Positions 53,180 to 62,650 of a DNA stretch of 64,000 bases are shown here, piece by piece. Every line of letters starts with the position of its first letter. The first letter of the stretch is position 1. Under the pieces are notes generated by a model that did not search any database, was not told the origin of the DNA, and saw nothing but the letters and a program-made list of their open reading frames with translations. Both the position numbers and the translations under genes were made by a program. The stretch is from NCBI GenBank assembly GCA_905234265.1, contig CAJOHJ010000004.1, positions 173,893 through 237,892 on the forward strand, written 5' to 3'. The stretch is from an uncultured Prevotella sp. (GTDB lineage Bacteria > Bacteroidota > Bacteroidia > Bacteroidales > Bacteroidaceae).

Positions 53180-54070
53180 TCAGTGTCTGGCAATGGCCGG
53201 ACGCTTGCACTGCACCCATGAGTTGCCGCTCATGGTGATGTTGGTGAATGAGTTTGCCGTCATGCTTTTGGCGTTGATCCACTTGCCGGCAACGCTAAAA
53301 GCCGTGAACAGACAGCCTTCGACGACAATGCTCTGGCGGTCGGTGGCCGTGTCGAAGCCATAGCGGTCGAGGCGTGCCGCAGGGTGATAGGCCACCACGT
53401 CTGTCATCTGCGCGCCGTTGCCGTCGACGGTGGTGGCGGTGAGCAGCAGCTCCTTGGCACCGCCGCTGCTAAGGTTGAAGAGTGCCGGCAGCGGAGTGTT
53501 GCCGGCATTTTGCATGTTGCCATCGCCATTCCGCGCGGTTCCATCGGCAGCCAGCCCGATGTGGCTGTTGTCCACCGTCAGCCGCTGCACGCAGTATTTC
53601 TCGCCGCTGTCGCTCAGCAGCTCGTGGCGCAGGCCGCGGACGGTGACGTTGCGCAGGGTTACTGTGGGAATGTCGTAGTAGTCGGTGCCGTTCAGGGCCT
53701 CCGCGGAGGGCTGCGCAGAGAGCGCTATCAGCGGAGTGCCGATGGTGGCGGCGTCGATGACGGCATTCTCTATCACTATGCTGCCGCTGGCCACGAAGCC
53801 GCCCTCGCCAAGCACGATGTGTGCCGGCGCACCGGGAATGCCGCGAATGATGAGGTTCTTGCCTTCGGGAGCCACCACGGGGCCGGTGGCCGTCAGCTCT
53901 TCGCCGGCCTGCAGAATGACGGTGACGTCGCCGGCAGACACTTCGCCCGTCAGCCTCACCAGGCGGCCAAGGTCCTGCGTGTCGTGCAGGCCTATGCCGT
54001 CAGCATTGGAACATGCTGCCAGCACTGCCGATAAAATGGCGAAAAACAGTGGCTGAAGGACTTTTCTCAT
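53180..54070 (-). CDS. Lipoprotein with right-handed beta-helix-like repeats
   Basis: About 296 aa from MRKVLQPLFFAILS. A lipoprotein signal with lipobox LAAC (Cys at about 20) precedes parallel-beta-helix-like turns (VIENAVIDAATIG; VTLRNVTVRGLRH; QRLTVDNSHIGLA; QSIVVEGCLFTAF; NITMSGNSW) of the DUF4957/pectate-lyase-like class. No catalytic residues are recognised; the first strands resemble LTGEVSAGDVTVILQAGEELT. Probably an outer-membrane surface protein, perhaps glycan-binding. Confidence 0.75.
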   Translation of the reverse strand: MRKVLQPLFFAILSAVLAACSNADGIGLHDTQDLGRLVRLTGEVSAGDVTVILQAGEELTATGPVVAPEGKNLIIRGIPGAPAHIVLGEGGFVASGSIVIENAVIDAATIGTPLIALSAQPSAEALNGTDYYDIPTVTLRNVTVRGLRHELLSDSGEKYCVQRLTVDNSHIGLAADGTARNGDGNMQNAGNTPLPALFNLSSGGAKELLLTATTVDGNGAQMTDVVAYHPAARLDRYGFDTATDRQSIVVEGCLFTAFSVAGKWINAKSMTANSFTNITMSGNSWVQCKRPAIARH

Positions 54071-54116
54071 AGTTAAACAGACTGTCAGGCAGGCTTGTTT
54101 TTCACCTGACATGGTG

Positions 54117-54147
54117 CAAATATAGGAAATTTTTCTTTCTTTCCAAA
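54117..54147 (-). promoter_or_regulatory. Lipoprotein gene promoter
   Basis: On the minus strand TTTG, exactly 19 bp, TATATTTG, about 47 bp upstream of the start. It sets the start at 54070 and excludes a longer N-terminus. Confidence 0.72.
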
Positions 54148-54276
54148 AAATCCCAGTACTTTTTCTTCCTCCGTTCTGTTGTCATTTTTTCAGAAATACA
54201 CATTATTTTATATATTGCTTACCATATTTTTGCACATTTTATGAAAAAGAGTGCAAGAAGTATGAAAATAAATGCT

Positions 54277-54284
54277 TACTTTTG
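54277..54284 (+). promoter_or_regulatory. Predicted -7 box of the 54.3-59.6 kb cluster
   Basis: TACTTTTG, 31 bp before the GTG at 54315. It is the only good promoter box found upstream of the six-gene row. Confidence 0.55.
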
Positions 54285-54314
54285 CATTCCAGTTAGGATG
54301 TTTTAGAGAGCAGC

Positions 54315-55142
54315 GTGCAACAAATTACAGAGAAGACTATCGAAATCGACGATATTCTTAAGTCGAAGATGGGTTCCAAGGCCAAGTGGGTCCCCGGATT
54401 TCTTGTGTCGTGGCTGAAGCGCATCGTCCATCAGGACGAAGTGAACAAGTTCCTCTGGGAGTCGCGCGACAAGGTTGGCACCGAATGGCTTGAGGAATGC
54501 GTCCGCTACCTGCAGATGGAGCTGGTCATCAGCGGCACGGAAAACCTGCCGCCGGCCGACGACGGACGCCTCTACACGTTTGTCTCCAACCACCCTCTGG
54601 GCGGTGCCGACGGAGTGGCACTCGGAGCCGTCATCGGGCGGCACTACGACTCGCGCTTCCGATACATCGTCAACGACCTGCTGATGAACCTCCCCGGACT
54701 GGCGCCGCTGTGCATCCCCGTCAACTCAACAGGACGCAAAGGCCGCGACTTCCCGGCAGTAATAGAAGCCGGATTCCAGAGCGACAACCACATACTGATG
54801 TTTCCGGCAGGACTCTGCTCGCGCAGACAGCAAGACGGCTCTATAAAGGACATTCCCTGGAAGAAGACCTTCGTGGCCAAAAGCGTGGAATACCAGCGCG
54901 ACGTGGTACCCATACACTTCAGCGGACAGAACTCCAGCTTCTTCTACCGTCTGGCCAACTTCTCCGACCGCCATCTGAAGTTCAACCTGGCAATGCTGTT
55001 CCTCGTCGATGAAATGTACAAAAACGTGGGCAAGAAGTTCGAAATACACATCGGCAAGCCAATACCCTGGCAGACCTTCGACAGCAGCCACTCGCCCATG
55101 GAATGGGCAAAAATAGTGGAAGACAGCGTCTACAAACTATAA
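54315..55142 (+). CDS. glsA: PlsC-like 1-acyl O-acyltransferase (GlsA-like, glycine/ornithine lipid synthesis)
   Basis: 275 aa, GTG start (next in-frame ATG at 54369). The PlsC/LPLAT fold has the NHPLGGADG acyltransferase motif (HX4D as HPLGGAD, about 93-98), a FPAGLCSRR block and PIHFSG. With the adjacent GNAT-type N-acyltransferase this matches the two-enzyme route that makes N-acyl then O-acyl glycine (or related) lipids in Bacteroides. The assignment to GlsA rests on this pairing. Its 3' end carries a 22-bp tandem duplication. Confidence 0.8.
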   Translation: MQQITEKTIEIDDILKSKMGSKAKWVPGFLVSWLKRIVHQDEVNKFLWESRDKVGTEWLEECVRYLQMELVISGTENLPPADDGRLYTFVSNHPLGGADGVALGAVIGRHYDSRFRYIVNDLLMNLPGLAPLCIPVNSTGRKGRDFPAVIEAGFQSDNHILMFPAGLCSRRQQDGSIKDIPWKKTFVAKSVEYQRDVVPIHFSGQNSSFFYRLANFSDRHLKFNLAMLFLVDEMYKNVGKKFEIHIGKPIPWQTFDSSHSPMEWAKIVEDSVYKL

Positions 55143-55166
55143 GCACAGCGTTTACAAACTATAGGA
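55123..55166. repeat. 22-bp tandem duplication over the stop codon of the GlsA-like gene
   Basis: ACAGCGT(C/T)TACAAACTATA at 55123 and 55145, 22 bp apart, about 18 of 22 bases equal. The first copy includes the last codons and the stop. The one-base longer period distinguishes it from the 21-bp loci. Confidence 0.85.
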
Positions 55167-55200
55167 ATACTAATAAATCCAGACTATAAAACACCCCCAA

Positions 55201-56193
55201 ATGGAACAGTCCATTATCGAGCCGATAGGCAAAGAGGTCCTGAAAAGCGAGCTGACACACGACAAGCAGCTGCGACTGACCAACAAGAGCAACAACGAGA
55301 TATACGTTGTTACGGCTCATAACGCCCCCAACGTTATGAAAGAAATCGGCCGCCTGCGCGAAATAGCCTTCCGCGAAGCCGGCGGAGGCACTGGCAAGGA
55401 TGCCGACATCGACGAGTTCGACACCTGCGAGAACTGCTACAAGCAGCTCATCGTCTGGAACCCGGAAGAGCAGGAAATCATTGGGGGATACCGCTACCTG
55501 CTCGGCACTGACTGGCAGTACGACGCCAACGGGCAGCCCATCCTCGCAACAAGCCACATGTTCCACTTCTCGGAAAAGTTTATCAAGGAATATGCGCCCT
55601 ACACCGTTGAATTGGGACGTTCTTTTGTGTCGCTGCCGTATCAGTCGTCACGCATGGGAGCCAAGAGTCTCTTTGCACTGGACAACCTGTGGGACGGACT
55701 GGGGGCGCTGACCGTCATACGCCCGAACGTCAGGTACTACTTCGGCAAGATGACAATGTATCCCTCTTACATCCGCAAGGGACGCGACATGATACTCTAC
55801 TTCCTCAAGAAGCACTTCGACGACAAGGAAAACCTCATCATACCCACCAAGCCGCTGCAACTGGAGACTGACCCGAAGGAACTGGAAGCCCTCTTCTGCG
55901 GCAACACATTCAAGGACGACTATCTGGTGCTGAACCGCGAAATACGCAAGATGGGATACAACATCCCGCCACTGGTGAACGCATACATGGGACTGTCGCC
56001 GACGATGAAGCTCTTCGGAACGGCCATCAACTACGGCTTCGGCGACGTGGAGGAAACGGGAATTCTCATTGCCGTAGACGAAATTCTGGAAGACAAGCGC
56101 AAACGGCACATCGACTCCTACATCCGCGAGCATCGCGACGAGCTGGAGATTACCTCCGGTGCCAACAAGCTAATATACAAATACAAGGACTGA
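55201..56193 (+). CDS. glsB: GNAT-type N-acyltransferase (GlsB/OlsB-like, amino-acid lipid synthesis)
   Basis: 330 aa. The hemolysin/OlsB-type acyl-ACP N-acyltransferase pattern includes RLREIAFREAGGGTGKDADIDEFD, then GGYRYLLGTDW and ELGRSFVSLPYQ. In Bacteroides such enzymes put 3-hydroxy-fatty acids on glycine for glycine lipids needed under stress and in the host. It lies between the O-acyltransferase gene (58 bp) and the HprK-like gene, with which its stop overlaps (TGATG). The amino acid used is not predictable. Confidence 0.82.
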   Translation: MEQSIIEPIGKEVLKSELTHDKQLRLTNKSNNEIYVVTAHNAPNVMKEIGRLREIAFREAGGGTGKDADIDEFDTCENCYKQLIVWNPEEQEIIGGYRYLLGTDWQYDANGQPILATSHMFHFSEKFIKEYAPYTVELGRSFVSLPYQSSRMGAKSLFALDNLWDGLGALTVIRPNVRYYFGKMTMYPSYIRKGRDMILYFLKKHFDDKENLIIPTKPLQLETDPKELEALFCGNTFKDDYLVLNREIRKMGYNIPPLVNAYMGLSPTMKLFGTAINYGFGDVEETGILIAVDEILEDKRKRHIDSYIREHRDELEITSGANKLIYKYKD

Positions 56194-57050
56194 TGACACG
56201 CTATTACAGAGTTGCCGGACACTGTTTCTCGGTCAGCATCGAAGGCGACAGCTCTATCTTGGATGAAATGGCGCAATATGCGCCATTTGCCGCTGAAAAG
56301 GCCACCGACCTGGCGTTCCAGCTGACGGTGACGGACGCACAGAGCTTTCCCACGGAGACGGTAAGCATAGAGATGAACCAGGACGACGACGGGTCGCAGA
56401 TTTATGCCGGCACCTGCGGCAGCCAGCCCTACTTCGAATTCCAGCTATGGGGCAAGCGGTCGGCACGAATGGTTACCGACAGCGGCTATACGCGCGCTGT
56501 GGTGACGCTGGAAAGCAATCCACTCTTCGGCATCAACAACGCACTGATGGTAATGTATGCACTCTCTACTGCCGACAAGCAGACGGCCCTGTTCCACTCG
56601 TCGGTGGTCAGCCTCAACGGACGGGGCTACATGTTCCTCGGCGTCAGCGGCACCGGCAAGAGCACTCACACCGGACTCTGGCTGAAGCACATTGAGGGCA
56701 GCCAGCTGGTGAACGACGACAACCCTGTGGTGAAGCTGACAGACGATGGATTCTATGTTTTTGGCTCGCCATGGAGCGGAAAGACCCCATGCTACCGCAA
56801 CGTCAGCTATCCGCTGGGCGCACTGGTGCAGCTGAAGCAGGCTCCGCACAACGTCATCCGCCGCATGAGGCCAATCGAAGCCTACGCATCGCTAATGGCC
56901 TCCATCTCCGGAAAGCGCTGGGACAGCCGCGTTGCCGAAGGGCTGCACGAGACTGAAAGCCTTATGGTGGCCAACGTGCCTGTCTGGCACCTGGAATGCC
57001 TGCCGGACGCCGACGCGGCACACGTCTGCTGCGAGGCAATAGCAAAATAA
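56193..57050 (+). CDS. HprK-like P-loop protein (serine kinase-related)
   Basis: 285 aa. An N-terminal alpha/beta domain covers about 1-125, then an HPr-kinase/PEP-carboxykinase-type P-loop GVSGTGKST (150-158) with the LVNDDNPVV motif (Asp175-176), SPWSGKTPC and a C-terminal helical part. HprK-like proteins of this kind occur in lasso-peptide and other RiPP clusters (for example as precursor kinases). Overlap with the GNAT gene and the adjoining protease/PqqD/ABC genes support a shared pathway. The true substrate is unknown. Confidence 0.8.
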   Translation: MTRYYRVAGHCFSVSIEGDSSILDEMAQYAPFAAEKATDLAFQLTVTDAQSFPTETVSIEMNQDDDGSQIYAGTCGSQPYFEFQLWGKRSARMVTDSGYTRAVVTLESNPLFGINNALMVMYALSTADKQTALFHSSVVSLNGRGYMFLGVSGTGKSTHTGLWLKHIEGSQLVNDDNPVVKLTDDGFYVFGSPWSGKTPCYRNVSYPLGALVQLKQAPHNVIRRMRPIEAYASLMASISGKRWDSRVAEGLHETESLMVANVPVWHLECLPDADAAHVCCEAIAK

Positions 57051-57063
57051 AATAGTATATAAT

Positions 57064-57525
57064 ATGTACGCCAGCGACAACGAGATAATCGGCAACGCAA
57101 TAAAGTTTGTCAACGAAGGCATGCTGGTTACCTTTCCCGTGAAAGGCTACAGCATGCTGCCCTTCATCATCGGCGACAGAGACAGCGTGGACCTTGTCAG
57201 ACCGGACAGCGTCACTGTCGGGCATGTCGTGCTGGCATGGGTGGAAAACTGCCGCTATGTGGTGCACCGCATCATAGAAATCGACGGCGACAACGTCACT
57301 CTGATGGGCGACGGCAACATCCGCGGCACCGAACACTGCCGTCTCTCCGACGTAGCTGCACTGGCCGTCAACGTGGTGTCGCCCGACGGCAGGCACAAGC
57401 CCCTCTACTCTGCCGGACGCATGCGTGCCAGCCGCCTGTGGTGGCGACTGCTGCCTGTCAGGCGATGGATTCTGGCCGTTTATCGCAGAACTTACCTGAA
57501 AATGATGACAAGAGGGCGGAAATAA
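57064..57525 (+). CDS. S26/S24-type serine protease (SipW-like Ser-His form)
   Basis: 153 aa. KGYSMLPFIIGDRDSV has the nucleophile Ser30. The general base seems to be His68 in YVVHRIIEIDG, as in SipW-type peptidases, not the Lys of bacterial SPase I. It continues LMGDGNIRGTEH like S26/S24 folds. There is no N-terminal membrane anchor; a Trp-rich hydrophobic stretch near the C-terminus (RLWWRLLPVRRWILAVY) may anchor it. It likely cleaves a small partner protein in this cluster. Confidence 0.78.
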   Translation: MYASDNEIIGNAIKFVNEGMLVTFPVKGYSMLPFIIGDRDSVDLVRPDSVTVGHVVLAWVENCRYVVHRIIEIDGDNVTLMGDGNIRGTEHCRLSDVAALAVNVVSPDGRHKPLYSAGRMRASRLWWRLLPVRRWILAVYRRTYLKMMTRGRK

Positions 57526-57554
57526 AAAGTAAAACAAAAATACTATAACAGACC

Positions 57555-57824
57555 ATGAAACAGAAACAAGGATTTGTACTCCGCGAAGTGTGCGGCGAGC
57601 ATGTCATCGTCGGCGAAGGCCTGGGGACCATAAACTTCAACAAGCTCATCAGCCTTAACGAAACATCAGCCTTCCTGTGGAAAAAGGCAGGAGAAATGGG
57701 CGATTTCACCGTCGACAGCCTTACCGCTGCCCTCTGCGAGGAATATGAAGTCGGTGAAGAACAGGCCCGCAAGGACGTAGCAGCCATGATTGCCAAGTGG
57801 CAGGAAGCAGGCATCGTTGAATAG
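57555..57824 (+). CDS. PqqD-family protein (RiPP recognition element)
   Basis: 89 aa, a winged-helix PqqD-like fold: VLREVCGEHVIVGEG...INFNKLISLNETSAFLWKKAGE...FTVDSLTAALCEEYEVGEEQARKDVAAMIAKWQEAGIV. PqqD-like proteins bind leader peptides of RiPP precursors and present them to maturation enzymes. No pqqA, pqqC or pqqE lies here, so PQQ synthesis is not implied. It sits 29 bp after the protease gene and 58 bp before the ABC gene. Confidence 0.85.
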   Translation: MKQKQGFVLREVCGEHVIVGEGLGTINFNKLISLNETSAFLWKKAGEMGDFTVDSLTAALCEEYEVGEEQARKDVAAMIAKWQEAGIVE

Positions 57825-57850
57825 CAAGAAAGCTGCATCAGGCGGCCGGA

Positions 57851-57890
57851 AGACAACGCTGAGCAAAGACAGACATCGCTGAGTGAAGTA
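57851..57890. repeat. 20-bp tandem duplication at the ABC transporter start
   Basis: AGACA(A/T)CGCTGAG at 57851 and 57871, 20 bp apart, about 15 of 20 bases equal. It lies between PqqD and the ABC gene and overlaps the ABC start codon region. Confidence 0.6.
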
Positions 57891-59613
57891 TTTGCGCTGG
57901 ATATGGCAGAACACTCTGGGCATCAGGCTTAACAGTGCGGTGCGCATAGTGGTGGGCATTATACAGGTAATGCTCGGCCTGCTGATGGTGTGGCTCAGCA
58001 AGCAGTTCATCGACGTCACCATCCGCACCGGCAGCCGCGAGGAGCTGATAGCCATGACCGCCACGCTGGTGGCAACGGTACTGTCGGGCATCCTGCTGCG
58101 CCAGCTCTACTATTACCTCACCACGAAAGCCTCCATACACCAGTCGAACAGCATCCGCCTGCGCGTCTTCAGCAACCTCTTCCTGCGGAAAATCTTCGAC
58201 GACCAGCAGCTGCACTCCGGCGACGTCACTTCGCGCATGTCGAAAGACATAGACACCGTGGCCGACGTCACGACGACAATGATACCGCAGCTGCTCGTGA
58301 CCTTCACGCAGCTGGCCGGCGCCTTCTGCCTGCTGTATTCCATGGACGCTGCGCTGGCCCTGTCGCTGCTGCTGGCAACGCCGCTGGTGGCTGTGCTGAG
58401 CAAGTTCATCGCACACCGCCTGCGCGCAATGACGCTGGACATCCGCCAGCAGGAAAGCACCATACAGATGCAGGTGCAGGAAAGCATGGAATACAACGCC
58501 GTGCTGCGCTCTCTGGGCAGCGAGCGGTGGGTTACCAACCGCCTCGACGGCATGCAGCAGGAGCTGGTGGGGCATGTCATGCGGCGCACGCGCTTCACAA
58601 TAGTTACGCGACTGCTGCTGTCGGCAACGTTCGCACTGGGCTATCTGGCGGCATTCCTGTGGGGAGGCCTGCAGCTCAGAAGCGGAGCCATCACCTTCGG
58701 AGTGATGACTTCCTTCCTCCAGCTGGTGGGACAAATACAGCACCCCATACTGAACATACTCAACATGCTGCCACAGTTCTTCTATGCCACGGCAAGCATC
58801 GACCGACTGCAGGAAATGGAGGACTCAGCAGCAGACACACAGCAGGCTTCGGCTAACTCACGGCAATCTTCAGCAGGCACAGCGCAGTCTACAACTGGCT
58901 CACAGAAGGCTACAGCAGACTCCGCAGACCCTCTTGCGCTGCCGGCAGACTCTGATGAAACCGCGGAAATTGGAATCATGGCAGACAGCGTTTCCTTCAG
59001 CTATTCCAGCGACGAGAGGCAGATTCTTACCAATTTCACACACGACTTCAAGCCAGGCTCAAAGACGGCTATCATGGGCGAGACAGGCATCGGCAAGACA
59101 ACCCTGTTCCGCCTGATGCTGGCACTCATAGAGCCTCAGCAGGGCAGCATCACCGTCTACGACAACGACGGCCACCGCCAGCCCGTAAGCACCAGTACGC
59201 GGCGCCACTTCGTCTTTGTGCCGCAGGGCAACACGCTCATGAGCGGCACCGTGCGCTACAACCTGCTGCTGGCATGCCCGACGGCCACCGACGAACAGCT
59301 GCGCGACGTGCTGCACACCGCCATGGCCGACTTCGTGGAGACGCTGCCCGGCGGTCTCGACTGCACCATCGGCGAACGCGGCATCGGACTCAGCGAAGGC
59401 CAGGCGCAGCGCATAGCCATCGCTCGCGGACTGCTGCGACCGGGAAACATCCTGCTGCTCGATGAAATCAGCTCGTCGCTCGACGAAGAGACGGAAAGCG
59501 AACTCTTCCGCCGCCTCTTCCATGCCAAGCAGAAGAAAACCATGATATTCATCACTCACCGCCCTGCCGTCAGCACGCTCTGCGACGACGTCATCGCCAT
59601 GAAGAGTGAATGA
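57883..59613 (+). CDS. ABC-type exporter (fused permease-ATPase)
   Basis: 576 aa, GTG start (MKYLRWIWQNTLG). Six-helix exporter permease about 1-300, then a nucleotide-binding domain about 360-576: Walker A GETGIGKTT (about 399), signature LSEGQAQR (E in place of the second G), Walker B LLLDEISSSLDEE. No C39 peptidase domain. A Ser/Ala/Gln linker of 21-bp-encoded heptads sits between the permease and ATPase. As the last gene of the row it may export a matured peptide or lipid-linked product. Confidence 0.9.
   Translation: MKYLRWIWQNTLGIRLNSAVRIVVGIIQVMLGLLMVWLSKQFIDVTIRTGSREELIAMTATLVATVLSGILLRQLYYYLTTKASIHQSNSIRLRVFSNLFLRKIFDDQQLHSGDVTSRMSKDIDTVADVTTTMIPQLLVTFTQLAGAFCLLYSMDAALALSLLLATPLVAVLSKFIAHRLRAMTLDIRQQESTIQMQVQESMEYNAVLRSLGSERWVTNRLDGMQQELVGHVMRRTRFTIVTRLLLSATFALGYLAAFLWGGLQLRSGAITFGVMTSFLQLVGQIQHPILNILNMLPQFFYATASIDRLQEMEDSAADTQQASANSRQSSAGTAQSTTGSQKATADSADPLALPADSDETAEIGIMADSVSFSYSSDERQILTNFTHDFKPGSKTAIMGETGIGKTTLFRLMLALIEPQQGSITVYDNDGHRQPVSTSTRRHFVFVPQGNTLMSGTVRYNLLLACPTATDEQLRDVLHTAMADFVETLPGGLDCTIGERGIGLSEGQAQRIAIARGLLRPGNILLLDEISSSLDEETESELFRRLFHAKQKKTMIFITHRPAVSTLCDDVIAMKSE
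58831..58956. repeat. In-frame 21-bp tandem repeat forming the ABC transporter linker
   Basis: Six 21-bp units start at 58831 and step to 58936. They encode ADTQQAS, ANSRQSS, AGTAQST, TGSQKAT, ADSADPL, ALPADSD. DNA identity is moderate, but the 7-residue rhythm is clear, and the array falls precisely in the flexible region before the ATPase domain. Confidence 0.75.
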
Positions 59614-59623
59614 TGCAAGAAAT

Positions 59624-59658
59624 TATCCCTGCGAGTTACAGAATTACCTCAATAACTT
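59624..59658 (-). repeat. Decayed single unit of the CATGCAGAG family, reverse orientation
   Basis: On the minus strand it contains AATTCTGTAACTCGCAGGGA then TAATTTC, close to the GTAACTCGCAGAGATAATTTC-type units elsewhere. It is the only copy in this orientation and lies directly after the ABC gene stop. Confidence 0.7.
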
Positions 59659-59666
59659 TCTGACAG

Positions 59667-59702
59667 CAAAAAGCCGGTTCCCCTGAGGAAACCGGCTTTT
59701 TG
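59667..59702. terminator. Bidirectional terminator between the ABC gene and infB
   Basis: AAAAAGCCGGTT / AACCGGCTTTTT around a 10-nt loop: a symmetric stem with A and T runs on both sides, placed between convergent genes. Confidence 0.93.
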
Positions 59703-59725
59703 CCTGAATATCTTATAGGCTGAAA

Positions 59726-62650
59726 CTACAGTTTCTGCTCCACCTCTATCTCTGTGAACGTCTCGATGATGTCGCCCACCTGGATGTCGTCCCAGTTCTG
59801 CAGCGAGATACCGCATTCCAGTCCTGTGGCAACCTCCTTGGCATCGTCCTTGTAGCGCTTCAGGGCCGCAATGCCGGCAGTGTGTATCACGATGCCGTCG
59901 CGAATGACGCGGGCCTTGTCCTTGGAATGCACCTTGCCGTCGGTGACCAAGCCACCGGCAACAGTACCAACCTTGGAAATCTTGAACACCTGCTTAACCT
60001 CGATTTCACCGCTGACGATTTCCTTCTTAACCTTGTCGAGCATGCCCTCCATGGTAGATTTCACGTCGTCGATGGCATCGTAGATGATAGAATAGGTGTT
60101 GATTTCCACGCCTTCGCGGTCGGCAGCCTTGCGTGCGTCGGCCGACGGGCGCACCTGGAAGCCTACGATGATGGCCTTCGATGCCGATGCCAGCATGACG
60201 TCGTTCTCCGAAATCTGGCCGACGGCCTTCGAGATGACATTCACCTGCACCTTCTCGGTAGACAGCTTTATGAACGAGTCTGACAGAGCCTCGATAGAGC
60301 CGTCGGTATCGCCCTTGACGATGATGTTCAACTCGTGGAACTCTCCAAGAGCTATGCGGTGCGACAGCTCGTCCAGTCCCAGCTTCGTGGTGGTGCGCAG
60401 CGACTGTTCGCGCTGCAGCTGCGTGCGCTTGTTGGCTATCTCGCGGGCCTCCTGCTCCGTCTCCATGACGTGGAAGGAGTCGCCGGCCGTAGGCGCACCG
60501 TTCAGGCCGAGAATGATTGCCGGCTCTGCGGGTCCTGCCTTCTCGATGCGCTGGTTGCGCTCGTTGAACATGGCCTTTATCTTGCCGTAGGCGGTGCCTG
60601 CAATGACGACGTCGCCAACCTTCAGCGTTCCGTTGCTGACAAGCACTGTCGAAACGTAGCCGCGACCCTTGTCGAGCGATGACTCGATGATGGAGCCGGT
60701 AGCCTTGCGGTGCGGATTGGCCTTAAGGTCCAGCATTTCAGCCTCAAGGAGTACCTTCTCAAGCAGCTCGTCGACGCCGATGCCCTTCTTTGCAGAAATC
60801 TCCTGACACTGGTATTTTCCGCCCCAGTCCTCAACGAGCAGGTTCATGTTCGCCAAGTCTTCGCGGATCTTGTCAGGGTTGGCGCCGGGCTTGTCAATCT
60901 TGTTGATGGCAAACACCATCGGCACGTTGGCAGCCTGTGCGTGAGCAATGGCCTCCTTAGTGGTGGGCATCACTGAGTCGTCGGCGGCAACGATGATGAT
61001 GGCTATGTCCGTCACCTGCGCACCACGGGCGCGCATTGCCGTGAATGCCTCGTGTCCGGGAGTGTCAAGGAAAGTTATCTGACGCCCGTCCTTCAGCTTA
61101 ACGTTGTACGCACCGATGTGCTGCGTAATGCCACCGGCCTCACCGGCAATGACGTTGGTGTTGCGTATGTGGTCGAGCAGCGAAGTCTTACCATGGTCTA
61201 CGTGACCCATGACAGTGACAATCGGCGCACGGCTGATGAGGTCGTTCTCGTCGTCTTCCTCCTCGGTGATTGCGTTCTGCACCTCTGCCGAGACGTATTC
61301 TGTGGTGAAGCCGAACTCATCGGCAACAATATTGATGGTCTCCGCGTCGAGGCGCTGGTTGATGCTCACCATAATGCCGATGGACATGCAGGTGCCAATG
61401 ACCTGGTTGACGCCGACATTCATCATCGTGGCCAGCTCAGAGACGGTGACGAACTCCGTAAGCTTCAGCACCTTGCTCTGTGCTGCCTCGGCGGCCATCT
61501 CCTCGCTCATGCGCTCCTGGACGGCGTCGCGCTTCTCCTTACGGTACTTGGCGCCCTTCTTGTTCATGGTGGTCTTCGACGTCAGGCGTGCCAGCGTTTC
61601 CTTTACCTGGCGTGCTACTGCCTCGTCGTCGACTTCCAGCGGACGCTGGTTCTTGTTCTTCTTGTTCTTCTTGCCGCTCTGCTGGCTGTCAGCAGCCTGC
61701 TGCTGCTTGCCCTGGCTCTTGGCTTTCTGCGACTGCTGGGCGGCCTGCTTGGCAGCGGCTTCTATGTCGACGCGATCGGTGCGTATGCGCTCGCGCTTTC
61801 GACGCTCGCCGCCGGCCTTCTCTTCGCGCTCCTTGCGACGCTCTTCCTTCGACTTCTTCTTGGGACGCGTACTCTGGTTCAGCGCAGCCAGGTCAATCTT
61901 GCCCACAACGTTCAGCGGTGCAGCCTTGATGAAGTCGCCGGGAGTCTTTGCCAGCGACGGGCGGCTGTTGTCTGCCTGGGTGTCGGCGGCTGCCGGCTCG
62001 TTCTTCTCGCCAGCGGCGGCAGGCTCCTGCTGTGATGCGTCGGCAACTTTGTCAGCAATGGCTTCCTCTGGTTGCCCGGCGGCAGTCTCAGTGGCGGCGG
62101 CTACCGTCTCGGCGGCATCGGCTCCAGCAGCGTTGTCAGCCTCTGTGGCAGGCTCACTGGCGGCAGACTGCTCGCTGCTTTCGGCAACGGGCCGTTCTGC
62201 AACTGGTGTCGCGCTGCTGACAGTTGCGGCAGGCTCACTGGCAGCCGTCTGCTCAGCGACGCTCTCGGCGGCTGGCTCGGCAGCAGGCACCTCACTGGCG
62301 GCAGGCTTCTCGGCCGGCTTGGCCTTTCCGACGCCGTCAAGGTCTATCTTGCCCAGCGGCTTGTACTGTGGGCGCTGCTCCAGCAAGTCTTCAGCCTTGG
62401 TGACCTTCTTTTCCGGCTTTTCAGCCTTCTCAGTCTTTTTCTTGCTGAACAGCATTTCCGCCTTGGTCTTCACGTCCTTGTCGCTGCTGAACTCGTTGAC
62501 CAATGCACTATACTGCTCGTCGCTGATCTTTGTATTGGTGGTAACATCGTCCCTGACCTCGCCGAGCTCAGTCTTCTTCTTCAGAAAGTCCACAGCCGTC
62601 TGAAGTCCGATGTTCAGTTCTGATAATACTTTATTTAATCTTACTCCCAT
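59726..62650 (-). CDS. infB: Translation initiation factor IF-2
   Basis: 974 aa. A long Ala/Glu/Pro/Lys-rich N-terminal region (about 75-380) with extra acidic stretches precedes the IF2-N and GTPase core. The core has G1 [16 protein letters not shown] (about 484), G3 DTPGHEAF and G4 NKIDKPGAN, followed by domains II-IV up to IEVEQKL. It promotes fMet-tRNA binding and subunit joining. It is downstream of nusA, separated by 144 bp of heptamer repeat; a shared nusA-infB transcript is usual. Confidence 0.97.
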   Translation of the reverse strand: MGVRLNKVLSELNIGLQTAVDFLKKKTELGEVRDDVTTNTKISDEQYSALVNEFSSDKDVKTKAEMLFSKKKTEKAEKPEKKVTKAEDLLEQRPQYKPLGKIDLDGVGKAKPAEKPAASEVPAAEPAAESVAEQTAASEPAATVSSATPVAERPVAESSEQSAASEPATEADNAAGADAAETVAAATETAAGQPEEAIADKVADASQQEPAAAGEKNEPAAADTQADNSRPSLAKTPGDFIKAAPLNVVGKIDLAALNQSTRPKKKSKEERRKEREEKAGGERRKRERIRTDRVDIEAAAKQAAQQSQKAKSQGKQQQAADSQQSGKKNKKNKNQRPLEVDDEAVARQVKETLARLTSKTTMNKKGAKYRKEKRDAVQERMSEEMAAEAAQSKVLKLTEFVTVSELATMMNVGVNQVIGTCMSIGIMVSINQRLDAETINIVADEFGFTTEYVSAEVQNAITEEEDDENDLISRAPIVTVMGHVDHGKTSLLDHIRNTNVIAGEAGGITQHIGAYNVKLKDGRQITFLDTPGHEAFTAMRARGAQVTDIAIIIVAADDSVMPTTKEAIAHAQAANVPMVFAINKIDKPGANPDKIREDLANMNLLVEDWGGKYQCQEISAKKGIGVDELLEKVLLEAEMLDLKANPHRKATGSIIESSLDKGRGYVSTVLVSNGTLKVGDVVIAGTAYGKIKAMFNERNQRIEKAGPAEPAIILGLNGAPTAGDSFHVMETEQEAREIANKRTQLQREQSLRTTTKLGLDELSHRIALGEFHELNIIVKGDTDGSIEALSDSFIKLSTEKVQVNVISKAVGQISENDVMLASASKAIIVGFQVRPSADARKAADREGVEINTYSIIYDAIDDVKSTMEGMLDKVKKEIVSGEIEVKQVFKISKVGTVAGGLVTDGKVHSKDKARVIRDGIVIHTAGIAALKRYKDDAKEVATGLECGISLQNWDDIQVGDIIETFTEIEVEQKL

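Noticed and set aside
57555..57824. PQQ biosynthesis locus
   Set aside because: Only the PqqD fold is present; no pqqA, B, C or E around it.
54315..59613. Lasso-peptide biosynthetic cluster
   Set aside because: PqqD-, HprK- and ABC-like genes fit, but the transglutaminase-like protease, asparagine-synthetase-like cyclase and a precursor are all missing.
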